This document shows positions 6,179-15,016 of a stretch of DNA of 17,327 nt, piece by piece; the first letter of the stretch is position 1, and each line of letters starts with the position of its first letter. The translations under genes and the position numbers were made by a program. Source of the stretch: Pseudomonadota bacterium (GTDB lineage Bacteria > Pseudomonadota > Gammaproteobacteria > Steroidobacterales > Steroidobacteraceae); NCBI GenBank assembly GCA_003242495.1, contig QGUO01000019.1, forward strand, positions 1 through 17,327, given 5' to 3'. The notes under the pieces were generated by a model, which saw nothing but the letters and a program-made list of their open reading frames with translations, did no database searches and was not told the origin of the DNA.

Positions 6179-8440
6179 ATGCGCACTGCAATCGTGGGCA
6201 GCTCGGTGGCCGCAATCGTTCAGCTGGCCGGGTTTCCGGCAATGGCTGCCGACACGAGCATGATCGGATTGGAAGAAGTCGTGGTCACCGCGCAACGACG
6301 CGAAGAAAGCGCGCAGCGCGCTGCCATCGCGATTACCGCGGTGACGGGTGACGCGCTGACCCAATCGAGCGTGACCCAAGCCACCGACCTGACGCGTCTG
6401 ATGCCTTCCATTCAGGTCGCGCCTGCCTCTTCCCTTACGCAGATCTACCTGCGAGGTGTCGGCACGTTCGCGGCCAACGCCTTCGCGGAGCAGGGCGTGG
6501 CGTTCAATGTCGACGGGGTGTACTTGTCCCGGCCTGCCGCACCCGCCGGGGTGTTCTACGACCTGGAGCGCATCGAGGTGTTGAAGGGACCTCAAGGCAC
6601 GCTCTACGGACGCAATGCGAGTGGCGGTGCCGTCAACGTCATCACCGCCAAGCCCGTGATCGGTGAAACTGGCGGCTTCGTCCACGCAGAGTTCGGCAAC
6701 TACAGCGCCGTCAAGAGCTCGGCTGCCATCAACCTGGCTGTCAATGACCATGCTGCCTTCCGGCTCTCAGGGCAATATGTCGAGCGCGACGGTTACTTCA
6801 ACGACGGCTACGACGACGAGGACTCGTACGGTCTGCGGGCACAGTTCCGACTCGATACGGAGAGGATGGATTTTACGATCATGGCCGATTATGCCCACGT
6901 TGGCGGACAAGGATCGGGCGGTACCATCATGCCGTTGCTCGCGGGTAAAGAACGGCTCGGCCCCAGCGACCCGCGCGTCATCGCCGAGTACCTCACGCGC
7001 GTGCCGACGCCGCCGGTGCCGCAGATATTCGCGCGCGACGACGGCTACCAGGACAACGAATTCTACGGCGTGATCGGCACCCTGGCTGCCGATGTGGGCT
7101 TCGCAACGCTTACCCTGGTACCCGCCTATCGGAAGACCGATCTCGATTTCGTCTCTTACGCATCGAGCTTTTACATCGACGTGCTCGAAGAATCCGAGCA
7201 GTCCTCGCTCGAAGTGCGGCTGTCGAACACCTCCGATTCCTGGAACTGGGTGGCAGGTCTCTATTACTTCGACGAGAGCGTCACGGCGGATCAGTTCTTC
7301 GATCAGGCCAGCAACGGCACGCTGATTCAATCCAACCTGGATACCACCAGCTATGCCGCATTCGGTCAGATCACCTATTCCATCACGGACACGTTCCGGC
7401 TCACCGGTGGCATGCGCTACACCAAGGACGCCAAGGAACAGCAGACCTACGCCGAGACCCGACCGTTCACCGGATTCGTGCCGCCCGGGCCGCCGGACTT
7501 CATACCGATCATCGCGATCATTCCCACCAACGCCCTTACCGATATCGACTTCACCAAGACCACGTGGAAGCTCGGCATCGAGCTCGACGTGGCGGAGCAA
7601 TCCTTGCTGTACGCCTCGGTCGCCACGGGTTTCAAGTCAGGAATCCTCTATTCGGCGACGGGCCGGAACCATTCGGACCCAGAGAATCTGACGGCGTACA
7701 CGGTGGGCTCGAAGAACCGCTTTCTCGGCAATACCTTGCAACTCAACCTCGAGGCCTTCTACTGGGATTACGAGGATCAACACATCGCGCACTTGGGCCC
7801 GGTGCAAGTGGCCGAGACGCCCGGCGGACCGATCTTCGGCCCGGTGTTCATGACGGAGAACGCAGGCCAGGCGACCATCTACGGGTTGGAAACGGAGCTG
7901 CTCTGGCAACCGTATCGCGATGGACTGCTCTCGTTGAACCTGCAGTACTTGAACACGGAGTACGATGAGCTGCGCTATCAGGCCTACTCGGCAACCGGCA
8001 GTCCGCCGGTCGTTGGATGCCCGGTGACGCTGACGTCTCTGAACGGCACGACGCCAGCGGCGCGTATCTACGAAGTCGATTGCTCCGGACGACCGATGGT
8101 GAACGCGCCAGAATGGACCTTGAACGCAGGATACGAGCACAGAATCGAGCTCGGCGGTCGCGGCCGCCTCATCATCGGGGCGGACACTCGAATCGAATCT
8201 TCGCGCTATCTGTCCACGGAGTTCCTGGATCTCGGAAAGCAGAAGTCCTACACCATGTCCAATGCGCGGCTCACCTATGAAACCGAATCCGGCGCGTTTG
8301 CACTGACTGCGTTCATCAACAACATCGAGGACGAGTTGGTGTTCTCGAACTCACTGCAAAGTCCGGCCAAGTCGGGCACGGTGTACAACCAGATGCGCCC
8401 GCCGCGAACCTACGGCGCGCGCATGAGCGTGAAGTTCTAG
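6179..8440 (+). CDS. TonB-dependent outer-membrane receptor
   Basis: 753-residue receptor when started at ATG 6179 (MRTAIVGSSVAAIVQL). That start gives a clear signal peptide with cleavage near AMA23/A24; the frame is open from 6074, but the earlier ATG would add 35 residues that hide the signal peptide. A TonB-box region (LEEVVVTAQRREE, about 31-43) is followed by the plug domain (VEVLKGPQGTLYGRNASGG-type motif) and a 22-strand barrel that ends in Phe. It lacks an STN domain, so it is not a signalling receptor. It imports a ligand using the proton motive force through TonB-ExbBD. Divergence from the LysR gene of the aromatic operon suggests that it takes up the pathway substrate. An eight-G run lies in the ribosome-binding region. 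A late extracellular segment carries two cysteines that may pair. Ligand unknown. Confidence 0.92.
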   Translation: MRTAIVGSSVAAIVQLAGFPAMAADTSMIGLEEVVVTAQRREESAQRAAIAITAVTGDALTQSSVTQATDLTRLMPSIQVAPASSLTQIYLRGVGTFAANAFAEQGVAFNVDGVYLSRPAAPAGVFYDLERIEVLKGPQGTLYGRNASGGAVNVITAKPVIGETGGFVHAEFGNYSAVKSSAAINLAVNDHAAFRLSGQYVERDGYFNDGYDDEDSYGLRAQFRLDTERMDFTIMADYAHVGGQGSGGTIMPLLAGKERLGPSDPRVIAEYLTRVPTPPVPQIFARDDGYQDNEFYGVIGTLAADVGFATLTLVPAYRKTDLDFVSYASSFYIDVLEESEQSSLEVRLSNTSDSWNWVAGLYYFDESVTADQFFDQASNGTLIQSNLDTTSYAAFGQITYSITDTFRLTGGMRYTKDAKEQQTYAETRPFTGFVPPGPPDFIPIIAIIPTNALTDIDFTKTTWKLGIELDVAEQSLLYASVATGFKSGILYSATGRNHSDPENLTAYTVGSKNRFLGNTLQLNLEAFYWDYEDQHIAHLGPVQVAETPGGPIFGPVFMTENAGQATIYGLETELLWQPYRDGLLSLNLQYLNTEYDELRYQAYSATGSPPVVGCPVTLTSLNGTTPAARIYEVDCSGRPMVNAPEWTLNAGYEHRIELGGRGRLIIGADTRIESSRYLSTEFLDLGKQKSYTMSNARLTYETESGAFALTAFINNIEDELVFSNSLQSPAKSGTVYNQMRPPRTYGARMSVKF

Positions 8441-8626
8441 TCTCCGGGAGGGGGCGGGCGACAAGGTGCTTGCCACGCACGGGCCCGTTCCGTACGCGCA
8501 GGGACGGGAGCAGGCGCGATCGCTCGAAAGGGGAGGCTGGTCGAGGTGCGGCTGCGCCTGTTGGGGGCTTGCGGCGCTTCGGGATGACCAGGATCAGGAT
8601 GACGGCTTTTCCGCCATCAGCGAACG
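8441..8626. other. Convergent intergenic region
   Basis: 186-bp gap between the receptor stop and the FecR stop, whose genes converge. An imperfect 8-bp stem at 8598-8605 and 8611-8618 (loop CTTTT, one G-T pair) lies just after the FecR stop and could serve as a weak transcription stop. No T-tract follows. Nothing else recognisable was found. Confidence 0.35.
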
Positions 8627-9691
8627 CTAGTGTCGCGGCCGGATCACGATCTGGCTCGCACCGTCATCCTGGACATCGAGCGAGGTGTCGCGCCGCAGGA
8701 AGTCCGCAAGCGAGCGCGGGTCGTCGGCATCGAACGTGGCGGTCAGTCGACGCTGGCGCACCGTCGCGCCTTGCACACGGATCTGCACGGCGTTATAGCG
8801 ATTGAACTCCCGGGCGACGTGCTCCAGCGGCTCGCCCCGGAACACCAGACGACGCTCGCGCCACGCGACGATCTGGTCGAGATCGTCGACGTCGTGCTTG
8901 ACGATTTCACCGGTGCGCGACACGCGAGCCTGCTCACCGGCCGCGACGCGCTCGACTGGCCCGCCCGGGGCGGTGAGCGCGGAGCCAGGAGGCGGGGTGC
9001 GCTCCGCCGTCGCGGCCGTGGGGGCGACCGCCACGAGGCCTTCCACGACCGAAACGGTGGTGCCTGCAAGGCTCTTGTAGACATTGAAACGCGTGCCGAG
9101 GGCCTGGATCAGGGCCTCGCCCGACATGACCCGAAACGGCCGTTCGGGGTCATGCTCGACCGAGAACATGGCTTCCCCCTGGAGGAGACGGATATCGCGC
9201 GCCGCCCTCGAGAAACGCACTTCCACGCGCGATTCGGTGTTGAGATAAATGACCGATCCGTCCTCGAGCTTGAGGGCGCGCTGCTCGCCGCGCGATGTCG
9301 CGTACTCTTCCGGAGCCAACGCCAGAATGCTCCATAGCGCTGCGCCTGCGAGCAGCGCGATCGCGGCGGCGACACCGGCAAGCCGTACTCGCCTGACGCG
9401 GGCGGGCGGCGTACGAGGCAGCGCCGCGGTCGTGTCGCTGTGCTCCAGACGGTGAACGTTGGTTCTTGCCTCGTCGACCAATTGCCGAATCTCCATGCGG
9501 CGTCCGGCATCGACGTCGTCGAGCTCTTTCCATACTGCAGAGGCCAACAGAAACTCTTCCACGTGCCGCGGCGAGGTTTCGAGCCACGCGGCGAACTTCT
9601 CCAGCACTTCCGGACGAGGCTCGTCGAGCTCGATCAGCCAACGCGCCGCCTCTTCGGCGAGCGGATGGGGTCCGTTGCGAGTCCAGGCCAT
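8627..9691 (-). CDS. FecR-family anti-sigma/sigma-regulator
   Basis: 354-residue inner-membrane regulator when started at ATG 9691 (MAWTRNGPHPLAEEAARWL). The cytoplasmic N-terminal FecR domain (about 8-60; HVEEFLLASAVWKEL) binds the sigma factor. One membrane segment lies at about 103-126 (VRLAGVAAAIALLAGAALW). The periplasmic FecR domain follows at about 130-223 (RGEQRALKLEDGSVIYLNTES), then a Pro/Ala-rich stretch, then a C-terminal domain (about 274-353) that normally contacts the STN domain of the partner receptor. The open frame runs to 9817, but that part overlaps the sigma-factor gene and lacks FecR features. Ten bases separate it from the sigma stop, so the two form one operon. Its receptor partner is evidently the STN-containing protein at 10399. 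Confidence 0.9.
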   Translation of the reverse strand: MAWTRNGPHPLAEEAARWLIELDEPRPEVLEKFAAWLETSPRHVEEFLLASAVWKELDDVDAGRRMEIRQLVDEARTNVHRLEHSDTTAALPRTPPARVRRVRLAGVAAAIALLAGAALWSILALAPEEYATSRGEQRALKLEDGSVIYLNTESRVEVRFSRAARDIRLLQGEAMFSVEHDPERPFRVMSGEALIQALGTRFNVYKSLAGTTVSVVEGLVAVAPTAATAERTPPPGSALTAPGGPVERVAAGEQARVSRTGEIVKHDVDDLDQIVAWRERRLVFRGEPLEHVAREFNRYNAVQIRVQGATVRQRRLTATFDADDPRSLADFLRRDTSLDVQDDGASQIVIRPRH

Positions 9692-9701
9692 GGTCGATCC
9701 G

Positions 9702-10241
9702 TTACTTGAGGGTCGCGCGAACGGAACGACATTGCGCGACCGCACGAGCCAAATACTTCTTGACGGTGTGCACGGAGATGCCGAGCGTGCGGGCGATCTC
9801 CGCATAGGACATGCCATCCCGCTTGCGCAGGATGAGCACGGCCCGGTACAGGGGCGGGAGTCCGGCCAGCATGACCTCGATCTGCTGCTCGGCGCCGAGG
9901 CGCTCGGGCTCGTCGCCCGCTTGAAGCTCGATCCCTTGCTCCGCTGCCTCTTCGAGTGCTTGGGAGTCGAACATTACCGGCGTCTTGCGCTCGCGCAGCT
10001 GAAACTCATAGATCAGGTTCGACGCGATTCGATACAGATAGGCTTGCGGTTTGCGAACGAACTCCCCGCGATCGAGGTGCAGCAGGCGCAGGTATGTCTC
10101 CTGGGCGAGATCTTGTGCATTTTGTGCACTGCGCAATCTGCGCGCCAGGTAGCGCTGCAGTCCACTGTCGTACTGCTCGAACACGGAAAGCGCAAAGCTC
10201 TGCGCCCGTGCAGATCTGGCTGGACGACCCGGCAGGCCCAT
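9702..10241 (-). CDS. ECF sigma factor, FecI type
   Basis: 179-residue sigma-70 family extracytoplasmic-function factor. Region 2 (about 20-83; AQDLAQETYLRLL, then KPQAYLYRIASNLIYEF) binds the core enzyme and the -10 element. Region 4 (about 124-172; LAGLPPLYRAVLILRKRDG, then a helix-turn-helix SYAEIARTLGISVHTVKKYL) binds the -35 element. The ATG at 10241 gives the usual length; the frame is open to 10376, but the extra 45 residues (Arg/Trp-rich) are not sigma-like and lie in the divergent promoter region. It is upstream of FecR in one operon and divergent from an STN receptor gene, which is its probable target. Ligand and full regulon are not visible. Confidence 0.92.
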   Translation of the reverse strand: MGLPGRPARSARAQSFALSVFEQYDSGLQRYLARRLRSAQNAQDLAQETYLRLLHLDRGEFVRKPQAYLYRIASNLIYEFQLRERKTPVMFDSQALEEAAEQGIELQAGDEPERLGAEQQIEVMLAGLPPLYRAVLILRKRDGMSYAEIARTLGISVHTVKKYLARAVAQCRSVRATLK

Positions 10242-10398
10242 GACGGCGTGCGACTCCCCTGCTGTTCTTCTTCTATATGAGCGCTCCGGACGGTTATTCG
10301 GGGTATTTGTCACCCGCCGTACCCAGTTTACCCAGGGCGGACAGTCTATAGCCATAAAGGCATACGACAAATGCACGCTGGCAAGGGGGATTGTGGGT
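10242..10398. promoter_or_regulatory. Divergent promoter region between sigma factor and STN receptor
   Basis: 157-bp region that must hold promoters for the sigma/anti-sigma operon (minus) and the receptor (plus). It is less GC-rich than the genes. TATAG-like sequences occur on both strands (near 10272-10277 and 10346-10351), but I could not assign a sure -35/-10 pair or a FecI-type promoter. Confidence 0.4.
10383..10389 (+). promoter_or_regulatory. Ribosome-binding site of the STN receptor
   Basis: AAGGGGG lies nine bases before ATG 10399. This favours 10399 over a closer in-frame GTG at 10393, which would be only three bases from the purine run, and over the open-frame ATG at 10240. Confidence 0.5.
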
Positions 10399-13173
10399 AT
10401 GAACGGAGTGACACAGGCCGCTCGCTACACGGGGGCGCTCGCTGCGTTCGCGGCGGTCTTTTCGGTGGGGGCCGCGGAACCGGCCCCATCGCGTACGCTT
10501 CTGCTGGAGATCGATCGCCAGCCGATCGGCGACGCCCTCAATGAGCTCGCGCGCCAGTCCGGCCTGCAAATCGTGTTGTACAGCGACCTGGCGGACGGCC
10601 TATCCGCGCCGTCGCTCGTCGGAAACTATACGGTGCGCAGCGCATTGGACGCCCTGCTGCACGGCACGCCGCTCAAGTACGAGTTCGTCAACGATCGTAC
10701 CGTGGCCGTCGAGTCGAAAGCCGAGCGACGCGAGGCGCAGTCGACGCCGATCTCTCATGTACGTTCGCCTTCGCCGCACGCGATGCGGCTTGCCTATGCG
10801 CAAGGAGCGACACCGATCCCAGCGGTCGGGGCGGTGGAGCGAAACGGACCAAGCGAAGCACGCGACGCAGGGCCCACGGGTAATGGCCTGACGCTCGAAA
10901 CCATCACGGTGACGGCTCGCAAACGCGAGGAGTCGCTGCAGACCACGCCCGTCGCGGTGACGGCCCTGACTGGCGATGCGCTCGAGGTCCGTGCAGCGGA
11001 AGGCGTCGAGGCGATTTCCCAGTTCGTGCCGAATCTGCAGTTCGACGGTTCCGCGGCGTTGAGCGGCGGCGCGTATAACGCGACCGTCTTCATTCGCGGC
11101 ATCGGCCAGAACGATTTCGCGATCTTCAGCGATCCAGGTGTGGCGATGTACCTCGACGGCGTGTACCTCGGGCGCTCCATCGGTGGGATCATGGACGCAG
11201 TGGATCTTGCCCGTGTCGAAGTGCTGCGCGGACCGCAAGGCACGCTCTTCGGACGCAACACGATCGGCGGGGCCATAAACATCATTTCCGCGCAGCCCGA
11301 GGATGTGCTGGCCGGCGAAGTATCCGCGACCGTCGGCCGCTTCGATCGGCTGGATGCGCGCGGCGTGCTCAACCTGCCGCTCAGTGACACGGTGCTCACC
11401 CGTTGGACCGTGGCGCGCAGCAGCCGTGACGGGTACGCCCGACGCCTGACGGATGGCGCCACTCTCGGAGACAAGGATGCCGTCATCGGCCGTGTTCAGG
11501 CGCTGTGGCGCGCATCCGACACCTTGGATGTCTCTCTCGCGCTCGATGCAACGCGGGTAAGGCAGAACTCCGCGCCGCTCACCCTGATCGACGTCACCGA
11601 CACCGGTACGCCTTTCTTGAATCTGTACAACTCGTTGGTGGCGCCGGGACTGGGGATCGTGGCGCCCAACGGTGTGAGCACGGTGAATGCCTCATGGATT
11701 ACCGGTGATATCGACACCACCTACGCCGGCGCACAGTCCGTCAACGATCTCGATACGAAGGGCGCTGCACTGACCCTCGATTGGCGGCGTGGGGACCTGG
11801 CGATCAAGTCGGTGACTGCCTATCGCGACTTGCAGGCACTGTTCATACGCGACGGAGACAATACCCCCTTTACGTATCGCGAGACGGTCAACGACGACGA
11901 CCAGGATCAGTTCAGCCAGGAGCTGCAGCTCTCCGGCGTGAGCTTCGACGGCCGGTTGAGCTGGCTGCTGGGTGCCTACTACTTCGACGAGGAGGCCGTC
12001 GAGTACGGCAAGGCCAATCTGGCCATCGGCACGTTTGCTGCACTGGAGGCGCTGGCGCTGCCCGCGGGCACGACTTGGTGCGGGCTGCCCGGGCCCAACC
12101 CCCGGCCGATCGACGCCTGTCCGCCGCCCCTGCGCTTCGGCGGGGCCGGCAACCCGAACAACGTCGGTGTCGATGTAGGCGTGGATCTGTTCACGCGGGT
12201 GGCGAACGAGTCCCTGGCGCTGTTTGGTCAGGGCACCTATCAGCTCACCGACAAACTGAGCGCCACCTTGGGTCTGCGATGGACGCGCGACCGCAAGGAC
12301 CTGCAGCTCATCCATTTTCGTGAAGCGAGTGGCGTCTACGTAGTGGGGGAGCCGGGGACCCAGGACACGTTCAGCGACGACTGGTCCGAGCTGACACCCA
12401 AGGTTGGACTGGAGCTCCAGGCGACACCGGATGCGCTCTTCTATGTGTCGTACGCTCGGGGCTTCAAGAGCGGTGGCTTCAACGGACGGCCGCTCTCGGG
12501 TATCGAAGAAGTGCTCACCCCGTACGATCCCGAGATCGTCGACAGTTACGAACTTGGCGCCAAGACCAGCTGGTTCGATCGCCGCGTCACCGCGAACCTC
12601 GCCGTGTTCCACAACAACTACCAGGACATGCAGCTCACGATCAATGCAACGCCGCAGAACTTCGTGCGCAATGCCGGCGAGGCCGAAATCAAGGGGGCGG
12701 AGCTCGAAGTCGTCGCCCTGGTGGCGCGTGGACTGGAGTTCAACTTCGCGGCAGGATACCTCGATTCGAAGTATACCCAGCTCGATCCGCAGCTCGCCGA
12801 GCTCAATCCGCCCCTGACGCTCGACAAGGAACTCGTCAAGGCGCCCCAGTGGACGCTTTCGAGCGGCTTGCAGTACGCGTTCGACGTGGGCGCCGTGGGG
12901 AGAATCACGCTGCGCGGGGATTGGTCGTACAAGAGCAAGGTGCATCACGATGTTTTCAACGATCCGCGCCTGGTTCAGCCCGCCTTCGACATCGTGAACG
13001 CTTACGCGGCGTTCGAAACGGCCGATGGCCACTGGAACATCGCTGTGCTCGGCACGAACCTGACCGATGAGCGCTACCGCGTGTCCGGTAACTCGAGCCT
13101 TGGCTTTGGCTTGGCCGAGAGCACCTTTGCCCCACCCAGAGAGTGGGGTGTGGCGTTGAAGTACAGCTTCTAG
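10399..13173 (+). CDS. TonB-dependent signalling receptor with STN domain (FecA-type transducer)
   Basis: 924-residue receptor. The signal peptide is about 1-25 (cleavage near VGA/AEPAP). The secretin/TonB N-terminal (STN) signalling domain is about 34-106 (LEIDRQPIGDALNELARQSG). A 55-residue linker is followed by a TonB-box region (ETITVTARKREES, about 167-179), the plug (VEVLRGPQGTLFGRNTIGG motif) and a barrel ending WGVALKYSF. On ligand binding, the STN domain signals to FecR in the inner membrane, which frees the FecI sigma factor; both are encoded divergently next door. A long extracellular loop carries a Cys pair (TTWCGLPGP and DACPPP). The size exceeds that of E. coli FecA because of the linker and loops. 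The ligand could be a siderophore, a glycan or another large molecule; the sequence does not tell. Confidence 0.92.
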   Translation: MNGVTQAARYTGALAAFAAVFSVGAAEPAPSRTLLLEIDRQPIGDALNELARQSGLQIVLYSDLADGLSAPSLVGNYTVRSALDALLHGTPLKYEFVNDRTVAVESKAERREAQSTPISHVRSPSPHAMRLAYAQGATPIPAVGAVERNGPSEARDAGPTGNGLTLETITVTARKREESLQTTPVAVTALTGDALEVRAAEGVEAISQFVPNLQFDGSAALSGGAYNATVFIRGIGQNDFAIFSDPGVAMYLDGVYLGRSIGGIMDAVDLARVEVLRGPQGTLFGRNTIGGAINIISAQPEDVLAGEVSATVGRFDRLDARGVLNLPLSDTVLTRWTVARSSRDGYARRLTDGATLGDKDAVIGRVQALWRASDTLDVSLALDATRVRQNSAPLTLIDVTDTGTPFLNLYNSLVAPGLGIVAPNGVSTVNASWITGDIDTTYAGAQSVNDLDTKGAALTLDWRRGDLAIKSVTAYRDLQALFIRDGDNTPFTYRETVNDDDQDQFSQELQLSGVSFDGRLSWLLGAYYFDEEAVEYGKANLAIGTFAALEALALPAGTTWCGLPGPNPRPIDACPPPLRFGGAGNPNNVGVDVGVDLFTRVANESLALFGQGTYQLTDKLSATLGLRWTRDRKDLQLIHFREASGVYVVGEPGTQDTFSDDWSELTPKVGLELQATPDALFYVSYARGFKSGGFNGRPLSGIEEVLTPYDPEIVDSYELGAKTSWFDRRVTANLAVFHNNYQDMQLTINATPQNFVRNAGEAEIKGAELEVVALVARGLEFNFAAGYLDSKYTQLDPQLAELNPPLTLDKELVKAPQWTLSSGLQYAFDVGAVGRITLRGDWSYKSKVHHDVFNDPRLVQPAFDIVNAYAAFETADGHWNIAVLGTNLTDERYRVSGNSSLGFGLAESTFAPPREWGVALKYSF

Positions 13174-13177
13174 AAGC

Positions 13178-13218
13178 GGCGCTTGGCGGGAGGCTTCAAA
13201 GCCCCTCGCCAAGGCGCC
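13178..13218 (+). terminator. Strong hairpin after the STN receptor, terminator-like
   Basis: Arms 13178-13194 and 13201-13218 form a long stem (GGCGC, then TTGGCG paired with CGCCAA, then GGAGGC with GCCCCT) with loop TTCAAA, one bulged G, one mismatch and one G-T pair. It starts five bases after the receptor stop. No T-run follows, so it may end transcription inefficiently or protect the 3' end of the mRNA. Confidence 0.6.
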
Positions 13219-13704
13219 AAGCCTAGGGATAGGACGATCGGTCGTGTCACATGACGCCGTTCTCGGGCGACAGAGCGGCGTCCATTCCCTCCATCGAGCC
13301 GTTGCCGAAGAACGCAGCGCTCCCTCGACACAATCTCCCGGATGAGCGTTGGCGTCCGCAAGGCCGTCCACGAGCCAGGTGTCGTACCGCCTTCGTAATC
13401 GATCATGCCGGACCGAATGTCCGCCCTGCGACCCGGCACGGCATTAGAGAGCTATGCAGTCATACCGTCGGCGCGGTGCTTGTTACCCGCATGTTACGCG
13501 CCGGAGACTGACATCGTAACCGCCACTCCCTAGCATTTCCCTCCCGTGGCGGCGCCAGGGTGGGAATGTCTGCCGGGTGGTCCATGGCGCATGACGCTCA
13601 GGACGACCCGTGACACCTTCACCAGACGATGTCGCTTAGATAACGCTCGTCGCTCCCACGCGAATCTGCATGGGCGCGACCCAATAACAGGAACTGGATA
13701 TCGT
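13219..13704. other. Intergenic region upstream of the porin gene
   Basis: About 490 bp without a supportable gene. Short open frames on both strands (for example 13251-13511 plus and 13170-13439 minus) have no recognisable protein features. The region must contain the promoter of the porin-sbp-cysTW operon. The most notable feature is the TGTTAC tandem repeat with a following inverted copy at 13480-13520. From about 13546 the porin frame is open, but the protein-like sequence begins only at 13705. Confidence 0.5.
13480..13520. promoter_or_regulatory. Tandem TGTTAC repeat plus inverted GTAAC copy, candidate operator
   Basis: TGTTACCCG at 13481-13489 and TGTTACGCG at 13492-13500 are direct repeats with an 11-bp period. 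GTTACG at 13493-13498 also forms a 6-bp inverted repeat with CGTAAC at 13515-13520. The 7+4 spacing resembles a Pho box (two CTGTNAY units), with 5 of 7 bases matching in the first unit. The porin downstream belongs to the OprP/OprO family, which is phosphate-regulated in Pseudomonas. Not proven. Confidence 0.35.
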
Positions 13705-14964
13705 ATGAGAATCTCGCTTCGCTTCGTCGCTGCGACCTTGATCGCGGCATCGTCTCCCGCCCTGGTGCTCGCCGAGGAGGCATCGAGCGATGCCGAGCGC
13801 ATCGGCCGACTCGAAGACCAGGTGAAAGCCCTCGAGGCACGCACGCCGAGCGTGCGCGCGGACAGCAGCGGGCTGTCCATCAGCTCGCCGGCGTTCTCGT
13901 TTCAGTTCAAGGGACTCGTGCAGCTCGACGGCCGCTGGTTCACATCGGACTCCGTCCCTCAGTCAGCAGACACGTTCACTTTTCGCCGTATCCGGCCCAC
14001 GTTCCAGGGGACTGTCGGCGACTTCATAGCCTATCGGCTGACCCCGGAGTTTGCCGGAGACAGCGCGACCATCGTCGACGCGTACGTGGATCTGAAGTTC
14101 TCGCCGGCCGCCACGCTGCGCGCCGGCAAGGTCAAGGGGCCGGTCGGGCTCGAGCGCTTGCAGAGCGGTGGCGCCATCGTGTTCATCGAGCGTGGCCTGC
14201 CCACGGAGCTCGCGCCGAATCGTGAAATCGGCCTGCAGCTGCAGGGAGCGGTCGCCAACGAGATGCTCAATTACGTCGTTGGCATCTATAACGGCACCAC
14301 TGATGGTGCCGATGCCCGTGCCACCGACAACGATGGCGAGAAGGAGTATGCGCTGCGCTTGTTCCTCGAGCCCGTCGAGGGCCTGGGCTTCGGTGTCGCG
14401 GGAACGTTCGGTGACAAGGAAGGCTTCGCACCGCGTGCGTATTCTACGGTCGATCGACGCCCCGGAGTGACCTTTACTCCGGGCACGGTTTACGACGGTG
14501 ACGCCACGCGCATCTCTCCGCAGGGCTATTTCTATCGTGGACCGTTCGGTTTGCTCGCGGAGTACATCACTTCGAAGCAGGAGCTCGCCAACGGTGGCGT
14601 GCGCGGCGAGGTGACGCACAGCGCCTGGCAAGTGGTGGGAAGCTATGTGCTCACCGGCGACAAGGCCAGCTACAACGGTGTGCGTCCTGCATCGCCCTAT
14701 CAGCTTGGCAAGCCCGGGTGGGGTGCTGTGGAGCTGGCGCTACGGTATGGCGAGCTCGATCTGGACGACGACACTGCCGCGCTCGGCTTCGCGCCTGCGG
14801 ATGGCGTGCGGTCCATGGAGAACTTCGGCGTCGCCGTGAACTGGTACCTCAACAACAACTTGAAGGTCGCATTGAACTACAACCAGACCTCCTTCGAGAA
14901 CTTCTCCGGTCCGGATCGCGAGGACGAGAGATCCATTTTCGCAAGGCTTCAACTGGGGTTCTGA
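13705..14964 (+). CDS. Phosphate-selective porin O/P family (OprP/OprO-like)
   Basis: 419-residue outer-membrane porin. Signal peptide about 1-23 (MRISLRFVAATLIAASSPA, cleavage near VLA/EE), then a short coiled-coil-like segment (about 28-46; DAERIGRLEDQVKALEA), then a beta-barrel of the Porin_O_P family starting FSFQFKGLVQLDGRWF and ending FARLQLGF with the C-terminal Phe typical of outer-membrane proteins. OprP and OprO form trimeric anion channels for phosphate/polyphosphate. Next to a sulfate transporter the channel more likely serves sulfate or mixed oxyanions. The ATG at 13705 was chosen because the signal peptide follows directly and AGGA lies 12 bases upstream; the 53 codons before it look non-coding. 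It is 52 bp from sbp with no terminator between, so probably co-transcribed. Confidence 0.9.
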   Translation: MRISLRFVAATLIAASSPALVLAEEASSDAERIGRLEDQVKALEARTPSVRADSSGLSISSPAFSFQFKGLVQLDGRWFTSDSVPQSADTFTFRRIRPTFQGTVGDFIAYRLTPEFAGDSATIVDAYVDLKFSPAATLRAGKVKGPVGLERLQSGGAIVFIERGLPTELAPNREIGLQLQGAVANEMLNYVVGIYNGTTDGADARATDNDGEKEYALRLFLEPVEGLGFGVAGTFGDKEGFAPRAYSTVDRRPGVTFTPGTVYDGDATRISPQGYFYRGPFGLLAEYITSKQELANGGVRGEVTHSAWQVVGSYVLTGDKASYNGVRPASPYQLGKPGWGAVELALRYGELDLDDDTAALGFAPADGVRSMENFGVAVNWYLNNNLKVALNYNQTSFENFSGPDREDERSIFARLQLGF

Positions 14965-15016
14965 GCGGCTGCATCGTCGACTTTTTCGAACATCGGATCA
15001 TAGGGAGATCATCACC

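Noticed and set aside
6059..6751. 230-codon minus-strand frame over the start of the first receptor
   Set aside because: Antisense to the signal peptide and plug domain; composition unlike a real protein.
8598..8618. Hairpin in the convergent gap as a firm bidirectional terminator
   Set aside because: Stem imperfect and no T-run on the useful side of either strand; kept only as a remark in the intergenic entry.
9459..10280. 273-codon plus-strand frame over FecR/FecI
   Set aside because: Antisense to both regulators, which have full domain support.
11692..13371. 559-codon open frame on the minus strand inside the STN receptor gene
   Set aside because: It is antisense to a well-supported receptor, has no recognisable protein motif, and is a typical result of GC-rich codon use leaving the opposite strand free of stops.
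13170..13511. Two short frames (86 and 89 codons) in the gap before the porin
   Set aside because: Neither has a good ribosome-binding site or recognisable protein features, and they overlap each other on opposite strands.
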